In this document: positions 52,710-61,868 of the stretch, in pieces
Layout: each line of letters starts with the position of its first letter
How positions within the stretch are numbered: the stretch's first letter is position 1
From: Lysobacteraceae bacterium P
Lineage (GTDB): Bacteria > Pseudomonadota > Gammaproteobacteria > Xanthomonadales > Xanthomonadaceae
DNA length: 64,000 nt
Reading direction: 5' to 3'
Assembly (NCBI GenBank): GCA_005503055.1
Contig: SCOX01000009.1
Coordinates: 1-64,000 of the forward strand
Translations under genes and position numbers: made by a program
The notes under the pieces: model-generated
Told to the model about the DNA's origin: nothing
Databases searched by the model: none
The model's input: only the letters and a program-made list of their open reading frames with translations

Positions 52710-53678
52710 ATGCAACGCAGGCAGTTCCTCGGGATGGGCGTCGGTGCATTGGCCGCCGGCATGGTCCAGGGCATCGACTTCGCAAGCGCGGCGCCGATGC
52801 CCGCAGCGCCCACTGACGCCGAAGATGCGGCCGCGTTCCTCGCCGCGCGCCGCTTCGTCCGCACCAGCGCCGGCAACATCGCCTATGTCGAGCGTGGCAG
52901 CGGCGAGGCGGCGCTGTTCCTGCACGGCTTTCCGCTCAACGGGTTCCAGTGGCGCGGTGCGCTGTCGCGTCTGTCGCCGTACCGGCGCTGCATCGCGCCG
53001 GACTTCCTCGGCCTGGGTTACACCGAAGTCGCCGCCGGCCAGAGCCTGGCGCCGGATGCGCAGGTGCGCATGCTCGCCGAGCTGCTCGATCGCCTCGGCG
53101 TGGACCGCGTCGACCTCATCGCCAACGACAGCGGCGGGCAGGCCGCGCAGCTGTTCCTGGCGACGTACCCGCAACGCGTGCGCACGCTGCTGCTGAGCAA
53201 CTGCGATTCGCAGATCGAATGCCCGCCGCCGGCATTGCAGCCGGTGATCGCGTTGGCGAAGCAAGGCCGGTTCGCGCAGGAGTGGCTCGCGCCGTGGCTG
53301 GCCGACAAGGCATTGGCGCGATCGCCGCAAGGCCTGGGCGGGCAGACGTTCACGCATGCGACGAACCCGGGCGATCAGGCGATCGAGGTCTACCTCGGCC
53401 CGCTCGTGCGCGATGCCGGACGCACCAACGCCTTCGCCGTGGCGCTGGAGCGCAACTGGCTCGACGGCATCGGCCCGGCGCTGGCCGCCAGTCGCGCGCC
53501 GACGCGCATCGTCTGGGGCACGGGCGATCCGATCTTCTCCACGACGGGCGCCGAGCACCTCGACCGTGCGTTCGGCGTGTCGCGCGGCGTGCGTCGCGTG
53601 GAAGGCGCGAAGCTGTTCTTTCCGGAGGAATTCCCGGACCTCATCGCCGAAGAGGCGCGGCGCTTGTGGGGGGTGTGA
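52710..53678 (+). CDS. Exported alpha/beta hydrolase with Asp-type nucleophile site
   Basis: A 322-residue alpha/beta hydrolase with a twin-arginine-like leader (MQRRQFLGMGVGALAAGMV). The oxyanion loop is LFLHGFPLNGFQWRG. The nucleophile elbow reads LIANDSGGQAAQL, which places Asp, not Ser, at the nucleophile, as in haloalkane dehalogenases and epoxide hydrolases. The acid may be Asp in VWGTGDPIF. Where the catalytic His is expected (usually GxHFxxEExP), the sequence is EGAKLFFPEEFPD, with Leu, so activity is uncertain. GGAG precedes the ATG. It is divergent from the XRE regulator and probably its target. Confidence 0.87.
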   Translation: MQRRQFLGMGVGALAAGMVQGIDFASAAPMPAAPTDAEDAAAFLAARRFVRTSAGNIAYVERGSGEAALFLHGFPLNGFQWRGALSRLSPYRRCIAPDFLGLGYTEVAAGQSLAPDAQVRMLAELLDRLGVDRVDLIANDSGGQAAQLFLATYPQRVRTLLLSNCDSQIECPPPALQPVIALAKQGRFAQEWLAPWLADKALARSPQGLGGQTFTHATNPGDQAIEVYLGPLVRDAGRTNAFAVALERNWLDGIGPALAASRAPTRIVWGTGDPIFSTTGAEHLDRAFGVSRGVRRVEGAKLFFPEEFPDLIAEEARRLWGV

Positions 53679-53835
53679 AGCACGGCATCGCGCGCCGACC
53701 GGCGGAGGGGTTTTGCCGATCGGCGCGGGGCGAACTGCGCGAGCCTTCACACATCCGCGCTCCGGCCTCTGACACCCTAGCGACCGCCCGCAGGCGCGTC
53801 GTTCCGGCGTGTCGCGGCGGCGAGGGAGCGAGCTC

Positions 53836-55518
53836 ATGGTGCAGGCACGACGCGCAGTGCGGGCGATGACCGTTGTCCTGGCCGCGATGCTCGCGGCATG
53901 CGGCGGCGGCGGCGGAGGCGGTGGAAGCGAACCGCTGCCCGGCGCGCCCACCGACCGGCCGCCTACCTTCACCTCGCCGGGGTCGGCCAGCGTGCCCGAA
54001 GGCACCGCCGGCGTGTTCTACACCGCGGTCGCCAGCGATCCGGAAGGCCGGCCGGTCACCTTCACGCTCAACGGTGGCGTCGACCAGGCGCGCTTCATCA
54101 TCACCCCGGCGGGCGCGTTGCAGTTTCTGTCGCCGCCGGATTTCGAAGGTCCGACCGACGCCAACAACGACAACGTCTACCAGGTCGTCATCGCGGCGAG
54201 CGACGGCGCGCAGACCGCCACGCTCGCACTGACGGTCACCGTCACCGATGTCACCGGCGCGCAGCTGCGCGTGCGCCGCGTGGTGTCGGGCATGGATTTC
54301 CCGCTGTTCCTCGCGCCCGTGCCGGATACCACCGGACGCGTGTTCGTGGTCGAGCGTGCCGGCCGCATCCGCATCGTCACGCCGTCGACGGGCGCGATCG
54401 CCGCCACGCCGTTCCTCGACGTCACCGGGCAAGTGGCGACCGACGGCGAACGTGGCCTGCTGGGCCTGGCGACCGCGCCGGACTTCGCGACGAGCGGACG
54501 CTTCTACGTGTTCCTGACGGTGGCCGACGGCACGATCGAGGTGCGCCGCTACACCACGCTAAACAACAACCGCGACCAGGCCGACGCCGCGTCCGCCGAC
54601 GTCATCCTTCGCGTCGCGCATCCGCGCAACAACCACAACGGCGGCTGGCTCGGTTTCGGCCCCGACGGCATGCTCTACATCGCGCTGGGCGATGGCGGCG
54701 GCTCCGGCGATCCGGACAGCAATGCGCAGAGCCGCTTCTCGCTGCTCGGCAAGATCCTGCGCGTCGATCCGTCCGGCGATGCGTTCCCCAGCGATCCCAA
54801 CCGCGACTACGCCATCCCGGCCGGCAATCCCTTCTCCGCCGCGAACGGCGCGCAGGAAGTGTGGGCATGGGGTTTGCGCAATCCGTTCCGCAACAGCTTC
54901 GATTCGCTGACCGGCAACCTCTACATCGGCGACGTGGGGCAGGGCGCGGTGGAAGAGATCGATCTCATGCGTCCCTCCGACGCGGGCGCCAATTTCGGCT
55001 GGCCGATCATGGAAGGCACCCAGCCGTTCCGCGGCGGTTCCACTGCGGGCCTCACGCCGCCCATCGCCGAGTACCTGCACGGCGCCGGCCCGCGCGAGGG
55101 CAGTTCGGTCACCGGTGGCTACGTCTATCGCGGCACGCTGGAATCGCTGCGCGGCCAGTACGTGTTCGCCGATTTCGTGCAGCCCAACGTCTGGTCGATC
55201 AACACCGGGGTCGTGCTGCAGGGCACCACCATTCCGTCCGCGCGCTTCCAGCTGCGCAACGCCGACTTCACCCCCAACGCGGGCGCGATCAACAACGTCG
55301 CCAGCTTCGGTGTGGACACGGCGAACAATCTCTACATCGTGGATTTCGACGGCGACATTTTCGTGATCGAGCCGGTCCCGGGCACCGGCGGCGCGTTTTC
55401 GGCCGTGTCGGTGGAAGCAGCGCAGCCGTTGTCGGCGCCGCAGCCGCAGACGATGTCGCGCGAGGACGCCATGCGCCTGGCGCGCGAGAAACTGCGCGAA
55501 AGCCTGCAACGCAGGTGA
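53836..55518 (+). CDS. GSDH-type (PQQ-dependent sugar dehydrogenase-like) lipoprotein
   Basis: A 560-residue exported protein. The lipobox Cys is at about residue 22 (AAMLAACGGG), followed by eight glycines as a flexible spacer. Residues about 35-145 form a cadherin-like domain (FYTAVASDPEGRPVTFTLNG, FEGPTDANNDNVYQVVIAAS). From about 150 to 520 is a six-bladed glucose/sorbosone dehydrogenase propeller: GRVFVVERAGRIRIV, GERGLLGLATAPDF, NNHNGGWLGFGPDGMLYIAL, WAWGLRNPFRNSFD. GAGGGAG at 53822 supports the ATG at 53836. PQQ use and substrate are by family only. Confidence 0.9.
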   Translation: MVQARRAVRAMTVVLAAMLAACGGGGGGGGSEPLPGAPTDRPPTFTSPGSASVPEGTAGVFYTAVASDPEGRPVTFTLNGGVDQARFIITPAGALQFLSPPDFEGPTDANNDNVYQVVIAASDGAQTATLALTVTVTDVTGAQLRVRRVVSGMDFPLFLAPVPDTTGRVFVVERAGRIRIVTPSTGAIAATPFLDVTGQVATDGERGLLGLATAPDFATSGRFYVFLTVADGTIEVRRYTTLNNNRDQADAASADVILRVAHPRNNHNGGWLGFGPDGMLYIALGDGGGSGDPDSNAQSRFSLLGKILRVDPSGDAFPSDPNRDYAIPAGNPFSAANGAQEVWAWGLRNPFRNSFDSLTGNLYIGDVGQGAVEEIDLMRPSDAGANFGWPIMEGTQPFRGGSTAGLTPPIAEYLHGAGPREGSSVTGGYVYRGTLESLRGQYVFADFVQPNVWSINTGVVLQGTTIPSARFQLRNADFTPNAGAINNVASFGVDTANNLYIVDFDGDIFVIEPVPGTGGAFSAVSVEAAQPLSAPQPQTMSREDAMRLAREKLRESLQRR

Positions 55519-55752
55519 CGTGGCACGCGCCCGCTCCCGGGTAGGGGCGGGCGCCCCGGGCGCACGCGATCGTGCGCACGCGCGGCCCCATTCCGCCTCG
55601 CCAAGGAACCCTGAATGTCCCTGACAGCCCGCGCCGGCCGACTCGACCACGAGTCAGCGCGTACGCCGTAAGCTGTGACGAAGCTCCGGTTCGCGACGCC
55701 CTGTTCATGTGGCGACGCGGGGCTTCCCCCCACAGAGAGACCCGCGCCTGAC

Positions 55753-56910
55753 ATGTCGTTTCGTTTCGTCCTCCTGCTGTCCTCCTGCTTCACCTTGGCT
55801 GCCTGCCAGCGCCCGGAACCGGTGACCCAGGGGCTGGTGATCGAAGAGGTGGCGAGCCCGCAGGAAGGCGGCGCCATCAGTACCGAGCCGGTGAAGGTCG
55901 CGCCAGTGAAGTCCGAAGGCACGCGCCAGGCGCGTACTTCGATCCGCGACATCGCCCGGCCCGACCCGGAACCGACGAAGAAGCTGTGGGATGCGCCGCT
56001 GGAACTCAGCGCCGGCGAGGCGTCGATCAGCTGCGAACTCGACTACGTGCAACTGGGCGACGGCGACGTGCTGGCGAAGTTCGACCGCGAAGGCCTGAAG
56101 GCCGCGCTGTCGCCGTGCGAGCAGGGCGGGGTGGCGCGGTTGCGCTACAAGGGCAAGATCAACGCCGAGTTCGGCGCGCTGGTCGAGCGCGTGACGCAAG
56201 TCGCCGACGAGCTGGACATCGGCAAGCGCGTTCTGGACGTCGACTCCGCAGGCGGCCAGGTCGAGGACGCGATCCAGGTCGGCGACTTCATCGCCGAGTC
56301 GCGCTGGACCATCTGGGTGCGCGAAGGCGCGATCTGCCACAGCGCCTGCGTCTTCATCCTCAGTGCCGGCGACACGCGCATGATCGCCGGCCGCGTCGGC
56401 ATCCACCGCATCATCCGCATGAGCTCCACGGCGACCACGCGCGCCCAGCTCAACGCCGAACTGCGCGTGGTGTACGAACGCGTGCGCGATTACCTGGAAC
56501 GCAACGGCGCGGCGGTGGCCGTGGCCGACCTGATGATGGCCGTGCCGAACCGCGGCCTGCGCCTGCTCACCCCGGACGAGTTGCAGTTGTACGGCCTGGA
56601 CGGCGTGAACCCCGCGCAGGACGACCTCGACCGCCTGCGCCTGATGCGCAAGTGCGGCGAGGATTTCGTCAGCCGCCGCGATTCGTTCGTGCGCGCCTTC
56701 GATAAGCGCTGCAAGACGCCCGACATCGACCTGGACGCGCTCAACGCCTGCGGCCTGACGCTGCGCACCGACTTCGGCTTCCCGGACCGTGCCTGCCCGG
56801 CGGAAAGCCCGCTGTCGGAATTCGACCGCGACACGGCGACGCTTGAGCCGCCGCAGGGGACGCAGAGTGTGTCGAAGCGGTCCGAGCCGAAGCGCGACGG
56901 GGACAGCTGA
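55753..56910 (+). CDS. ClpP-fold (COG3904-like) lipoprotein
   Basis: A 385-residue lipoprotein (SSCFTLAACQRP, Cys at about 16). The central region (about 130-270) resembles ClpP/crotonase-fold proteins of the COG3904 type: LDVDSAGGQVEDAIQVGDFI, then EGAICHSACVFILSAGDTR, which places a Ser in the nucleophile-like spot between two Cys, and RVGIHRIIRM, with a His as in ClpP-like triads. No peptidase activity is established for the family. The C-terminal third contains several Cys (RCKTPDI, LNACGLT, DRACPAE). The ATG at 55753 is set by the signal peptide. Function is unknown. Confidence 0.8.
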   Translation: MSFRFVLLLSSCFTLAACQRPEPVTQGLVIEEVASPQEGGAISTEPVKVAPVKSEGTRQARTSIRDIARPDPEPTKKLWDAPLELSAGEASISCELDYVQLGDGDVLAKFDREGLKAALSPCEQGGVARLRYKGKINAEFGALVERVTQVADELDIGKRVLDVDSAGGQVEDAIQVGDFIAESRWTIWVREGAICHSACVFILSAGDTRMIAGRVGIHRIIRMSSTATTRAQLNAELRVVYERVRDYLERNGAAVAVADLMMAVPNRGLRLLTPDELQLYGLDGVNPAQDDLDRLRLMRKCGEDFVSRRDSFVRAFDKRCKTPDIDLDALNACGLTLRTDFGFPDRACPAESPLSEFDRDTATLEPPQGTQSVSKRSEPKRDGDS

Positions 56911-56983
56911 GGTAACGGTCGACGAAACCCGACGGCGACGGCCCTCGTGCTAGTGTCGCCGCAATCCCCTCGGGAGCAGGCGG

Positions 56984-58129
56984 ATGTTCGACGAGCGCTA
57001 CTCGTTGTTGCGCGGCGGAATGGTGTACCGGCTGACACGCTTCGGCCGCCCGCAAACGCTGGACGGGATGGCCATGCCGCTGGCGCTAGGCCTGCTCGCC
57101 ATCGTGCTGGTTCCCACGATCGGACTCGCCGCGCGCGCCGGCACGCTGGTCGACGGCGTGCAGGTGCCGCTGCTGCACGACTACACCGTCTGGGCGCGCT
57201 TCGTGCTGGCCATGCCGATGCTGGTGCTGGCCGTTCCGGTCGCAGACGAGCGCCTGTGGCGCGCGATACACCACCTGCACGGCCTGGTGACGCCGCAGGA
57301 CCAGGGACGTTTCGAAAAGGACCTGCAGCGCGTGCGTCGCTGGCGCGACTCGGTATTTCCCGAACTGCTGCTGTTCCTGGTCGCGATCGGCGGGGCATTC
57401 AACCTGACGGCGCTGGACGTGTTCGCGCACGTCACAGACTGGCGTGGCGACGGCCAGGCACTGAGTCCCGCCGGGTTGTGGGCGCATTGGGTCGGGATGA
57501 CGCTCTTCCGCTTCCTGAGCCTGCTGTGGCTGTGGCGCTTCGTGCTGTGGGTCAGCCTGCTGTGGCGATTCTCGCGCCTGCACCTGACCCTCTACGCCTC
57601 GCATCCCGACGGTCGCGGCGGGCTCGCATTCCTGGGCTTCGCGCAGGCGGCCTTCATCGTGATGCCGACGGTGGGCGCGCTGCTCGTGTGCGGCAGCCTG
57701 GCGATGGAGATCGAGTATCTCGGCGTGTCCCTGCACAGCCTGCGTTACGTGCTGCTGGGCTATGTGGTGCTCGCGCTGACGGTGATGATCGCGCCGTTGG
57801 CGCTGTTCGTGCCGCGCCTGGCTGCCGTCAAGCGTGCCGGCCTCATGGCCTACGGCGTGATCGGCACCGACTGCGCCGAGCAGTTCGACACCACGTGGAC
57901 GCAGCGCGCACGCGGCGAGGCGCGGCCGATCCTGCACTCGGGCGACCCTTCGGCGCTCGCGGATTTCACTTCGATCTACGCGAACGTGAGCACGATGGTG
58001 GTGCTGCCGATGCAGCGCTACGTGCTGATCTCGTTCATCGCCGCGTCCGCCGCGCCTCTGCTGCCGCTGGTGCTGCTGGTGATGCCGGTCGACGAGATCC
58101 TCGACAAGTTGCTCTCGGTGATGGCCTGA
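56984..58129 (+). CDS. Conserved multi-pass membrane protein
   Basis: A 381-residue protein with about six membrane segments, for example MPLALGLLAIVLVPTIGLA, then WARFVLAMPMLVLAVPVAD, FPELLLFLVAIGGAFNLTAL, AAFIVMPTVGALLVCGSLAM, YVLLGYVVLALTVMIAPLAL and a C-terminal pair. The loop RRWRDSVFPELLL and the IGTDCAEQFDTTW segment look conserved-type, but I do not recognise the family. GGGAGCAGGCGG precedes the ATG at usual spacing. It is convergent with ybcJ (6 bp gap). Confidence 0.8.
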   Translation: MFDERYSLLRGGMVYRLTRFGRPQTLDGMAMPLALGLLAIVLVPTIGLAARAGTLVDGVQVPLLHDYTVWARFVLAMPMLVLAVPVADERLWRAIHHLHGLVTPQDQGRFEKDLQRVRRWRDSVFPELLLFLVAIGGAFNLTALDVFAHVTDWRGDGQALSPAGLWAHWVGMTLFRFLSLLWLWRFVLWVSLLWRFSRLHLTLYASHPDGRGGLAFLGFAQAAFIVMPTVGALLVCGSLAMEIEYLGVSLHSLRYVLLGYVVLALTVMIAPLALFVPRLAAVKRAGLMAYGVIGTDCAEQFDTTWTQRARGEARPILHSGDPSALADFTSIYANVSTMVVLPMQRYVLISFIAASAAPLLPLVLLVMPVDEILDKLLSVMA

Positions 58130-58135
58130 GGCCGA

Positions 58136-58360
58136 TCAGGCGAACGCATCGACGATGCGGATCTCCACGTCGTCCAGCACGACCACCTGGCCCGCGCGGA
58201 TCTTGCAGGTCTTGCGCAGCTCGACTTCGCCGTCGACCGTCACCGCGCCGCTGGCGACGATGGCCTTGCCGGCACCGCCGCTGTCGCACAGCCCGACCAG
58301 CTTGAGCAACTGGTTGAGTTCGACGTGGTCGCGGTCGAGTTCGAAATCGATGTGCTGCAT
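58136..58360 (-). CDS. ybcJ: S4-domain RNA-binding protein, YbcJ-like
   Basis: A 74-residue protein made of a single S4 RNA-binding fold: VELNQLLKLVGLCDSGGAGK, AIVASGAVTVDGEVELRKTC, KIRAGQVVVLDD. It matches the YbcJ family in size and motif order. E. coli YbcJ is a predicted RNA-binding protein without a firm role. The ATG at 58360 has GGCTCCGTCC upstream and no strong RBS. It follows the GIY-YIG gene by 38 bp on the same strand. Confidence 0.87.
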   Translation of the reverse strand: MQHIDFELDRDHVELNQLLKLVGLCDSGGAGKAIVASGAVTVDGEVELRKTCKIRAGQVVVLDDVEIRIVDAFA

Positions 58361-58398
58361 GGACGGAGCCGGTGGGCGGGGGCGGTCAGGATACGCCG

Positions 58399-58653
58399 TC
58401 ATTCCGTCGCCGCGCACAGCGCCCGCTTCTGTTCCGGGCGAAGCTGCTTGATGGCGTGCTCCGCGCGGCTGGCCGAAGCGCGGTCCGGATGCGGGAAATG
58501 GCCCAGCAACCGCACCGGCGGACGCGAGCGCGTGTAGCGCGCGCCCTTGCCGGCGACGTGCTGCGCGTAGCGGCGCGCGACATCGGTGGTGATGCCGGTG
58601 TAGAGGCTGCCGTCGCGGCATTCCAGCAGGTAGACGAACCAGGTCGCACTCAT
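58399..58653 (-). CDS. GIY-YIG nuclease-fold protein (UPF0213-like)
   Basis: An 84-residue single GIY-YIG domain: WFVYLLECRDGSLYTGITTD, with the usual GIY-YIG motif seen as YLL-YTG, then VARRYAQHVAGKGARYTRSRPP (Arg and His) and the Glu in SRAEHAIKQL. It resembles YhbQ/UPF0213 proteins, for which a DNA-linked role is suspected but not settled. Its ATG overlaps the stop of the upstream membrane protein gene (ATGA), so the two are co-translated. Confidence 0.88.
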   Translation of the reverse strand: MSATWFVYLLECRDGSLYTGITTDVARRYAQHVAGKGARYTRSRPPVRLLGHFPHPDRASASRAEHAIKQLRPEQKRALCAATE

Positions 58654-59243
58654 TCCAGGTAATCGTACAGGCGGTAGATCCACGACAGCTCGTAGACGAT
58701 CGCGAAGGCCACGAAGGCACGGTGGAAGCGCTCGGACTTCACCTTCATCGCCACCAGGCACAGCACGACGTACACCGCGTTGCGGATCGGATACTCGATG
58801 CCGAAATGGTGGTAGTACGGCTTGCCCTTGATGACCGTGTCGATGAAGTCGATCACGTACAGGCAGGCCATGATTCCGAAGAACCAGCTGCGCCGTGACT
58901 GGAAGTAATCGCGCCAGCCGCTGTAGTCGGCCAGGTCGTCCGGGAACAGCAACGTGCACAGCAGGAACAGCACGACGACGTAGAGGATCAGGAACGCATA
59001 GGACGTGAACGTCCACGGATGCACGCGTACCAGTCCGAACTCCCACCACCAGAAATGCACCAGCAGGATGAACATCGACAGCGCCCAGGCCAGGTGCACG
59101 CCGTAGATGCGGTCGCGCCCGGGGTGCTGGACGAACTTCGCCAGGCCCTTGAGCAGGGTCGTCAGCGCCAGGCCCAGGACGATGCCCAGGACGATGCGGA
59201 TGTGGACGAACAGCGGTTCGGTGGCGACGGCGGGTGTGTCCAT
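58650..59243 (-). CDS. Conserved multi-pass membrane protein
   Basis: A 197-residue protein with about five membrane segments: IRIVLGIVLGLALTTLLKGL, then LAWALSMFILLVHFWWWEFG, FLILYVVVLFLLCTLLFP, FFGIMACLYVIDFIDTVI, and a C-terminal AFVAFAIVYELSWIYRL. The start is placed at the ATG at 59243 because the 23 residues before it look non-coding. I do not recognise the family. It overlaps the GIY-YIG gene by four bases and is divergent from dbpA (102 bp). Confidence 0.78.
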   Translation of the reverse strand: MDTPAVATEPLFVHIRIVLGIVLGLALTTLLKGLAKFVQHPGRDRIYGVHLAWALSMFILLVHFWWWEFGLVRVHPWTFTSYAFLILYVVVLFLLCTLLFPDDLADYSGWRDYFQSRRSWFFGIMACLYVIDFIDTVIKGKPYYHHFGIEYPIRNAVYVVLCLVAMKVKSERFHRAFVAFAIVYELSWIYRLYDYLE

Positions 59244-59345
59244 GGAGCGCGCGAGCGGGTCCTGAACGGCCGGGGGCCGGTGCCCGCAGGATAGGCCATC
59301 GCCCCGCGGCATGGCGCCTGCACGCGCGCGCTGCGATCATGGCGC

Positions 59346-60779
<1,434 letters not shown>

Positions 60780-60792
60780 TCGGTGTTGTCGC

Positions 60793-60864
60793 CTTTGTCT
60801 TTGTCTTTGTCTTTGCCCTTGCCCTTGCCCTTGCCCTTGTCTTTGCTGATGCCGTTGTCGTTGC
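60793..60864. repeat. Hexanucleotide microsatellite (CTTTGT/CCTTGC), twelve units
   Basis: Units read CTTTGT x3, CTTTGC, CCTTGC x3, CCTTGT, CTTTGC, then degenerate TGATGC, CGTTGT, CGTTGC. The plus strand has no run of A in the core and is strongly pyrimidine-rich. It begins 14 bp after dbpA. Confidence 0.88.
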
Positions 60865-61243
60865 CGTGACTTATCGCTTTTGACCTGTCAGCGACTTCGA
60901 GCGAGCGGTTTTGCTTGCTTTTGACAAGACAAAAGTGAGCCGCCCGTCCACGAGCGGAAGCTGTTGGTCTTGCTTTTGCAAGTAGCCAAGTCCAGTTCGC
61001 AGAACGAAGCAGAGCTTCCGATCGTCTGCGCCACTCGGGTCACTTTTCTTTGCTTGCCAAAAGTCCGACTGGATTCCCTTCGGTCAAAAAGTAACCAAAA
61101 GAAAGGGCAGTGGGCCCAACCCAGTCCTACGACCGGAATCCACAAGGGCGCGTTCGCGATTCGCCATCCTTGGCTCAGCGCTCACCGACGCACATCCTGT
61201 GCGTCGCCCTTCGGGGCTAGCGAGCTGTCGGGCTGTTCAATAG

Positions 61244-61279
61244 CAACAACACCAACAACAGCAACAACAGCAACAACAA
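61244..61279. repeat. CAA-type triplet repeat, twelve units
   Basis: Twelve triplets reading CAA with interspersed CAC and CAG (CAA CAA CAC CAA CAA CAG, and so on). It lies in the non-coding spacer, about 60 bp before the doxX terminator on the facing side. Confidence 0.85.
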
Positions 61280-61341
61280 CGCAACGCAGCCATGTAGCCA
61301 CTTAGCCCGCGTAAGCGAAGCGCACCCGGGAACATCGGCAC

Positions 61342-61385
61342 AAAAAAAAGCAAATCGCCCGGGACCGAAACCGGCCCCGGGCGAT
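61342..61385 (-). terminator. Rho-independent terminator after doxX
   Basis: On the minus strand ATCGCCCGGG (61385-61376) pairs with CCCGGGCGAT (61363-61354), with a 12-nt loop. TTGC and then a run of eight T (61349-61342) follow. It lies 25 bp after the doxX stop and probably ends the gspA-gspB-doxX strand. Confidence 0.83.
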
Positions 61386-61409
61386 CCGGAAAACCTCGCT
61401 GAAGCGCGA

Positions 61410-61805
61410 TCAGCGCTGGTTGAACGCCCACTTGCCCGGACCCAGCAGCGCAACCGCCGCCGCGCCGAACAGGTACATCAACTGCAGCTCGATCGCCCAG
61501 CCGCCCTGCTCGTTGAGGCGGCCGATATCGCCCTGGTGCACCAGATACAGCGCGAACAGCATGTTGATGCAGATCACGATGCCGCCGATGCGCGAAAAGA
61601 ACCCCGTGATGACCAGCAAGGGCGCGATGACCTCGCCGATGATCACGCCGTAGGCGAAGAAGCCGGGAAAGCCCTGGGTCTCGACCAGCTTGAAGATGCC
61701 GTCCAGGCCGCCTTCGAGCTTGCTGATGCCGTGCAGGAAAACCAGTACGCCGAGCGTGATGCGGAGGATCAGCTTGCCGATGTCTTGCTGGGTGCTGCTG
61801 TTCAT
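61410..61805 (-). CDS. DoxX family membrane protein
   Basis: A 131-residue inner-membrane protein with four membrane segments. It matches the DoxX/YphA type: KLILRITLGVLVFLHGISKL, AYGVIIGEVIAPLLVITGFF, IVICINMLFALYLVHQGDIG and LQLMYLFGAAAVALLGPGKW. Members are linked to thiosulfate or redox stress systems in some species, but the role here is unknown. The ATG at 61805 is placed by family length. It lies 63 bp after gspB on the same strand and is followed by a strong terminator. Confidence 0.88.
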   Translation of the reverse strand: MNSSTQQDIGKLILRITLGVLVFLHGISKLEGGLDGIFKLVETQGFPGFFAYGVIIGEVIAPLLVITGFFSRIGGIVICINMLFALYLVHQGDIGRLNEQGGWAIELQLMYLFGAAAVALLGPGKWAFNQR

Positions 61806-61868
61806 TGGCGGTACCCCGGGTTGGTCGGACAGGCGGATGGTCACGCGCCGCCGCGTCCGGCGCAACCG

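Larger units (their letters stand above)
60780..61409. other. Repeat-rich spacer between dbpA and doxX
   Basis: 630 bp without a convincing gene. In order it holds a hexanucleotide repeat (60793-60864), an inverted repeat CTTTTG/CAAAAG (60916-60933), and a region with TTTTCTTTGCTTGCCAAAAG and AAAAAGTAACCAAAAGAAAG (about 61042-61110). A 9-bp hairpin CGACGCACA/TGTGCGTCG (61186-61206), a CAA-type triplet repeat (61244-61279) and the doxX terminator follow. The 61040-61210 part resembles an intergenic repeat I recall from many Xanthomonadaceae genomes; this is unverified. Confidence 0.65.

Noticed and set aside
60793-60864. Phase-variable tail of dbpA
   Set aside because: The repeat lies after the dbpA stop codon and changes by six bases, which would not shift frame; the helicase is full length with its C-terminal domain intact.
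60964-61305. ORF of 113 codons in the dbpA-doxX spacer
   Set aside because: It runs through intergenic repeat sequence and the CAA triplets, has no RBS and ends in Thr/Ala repeats. I recall near-identical spurious ORFs annotated from such spacers.
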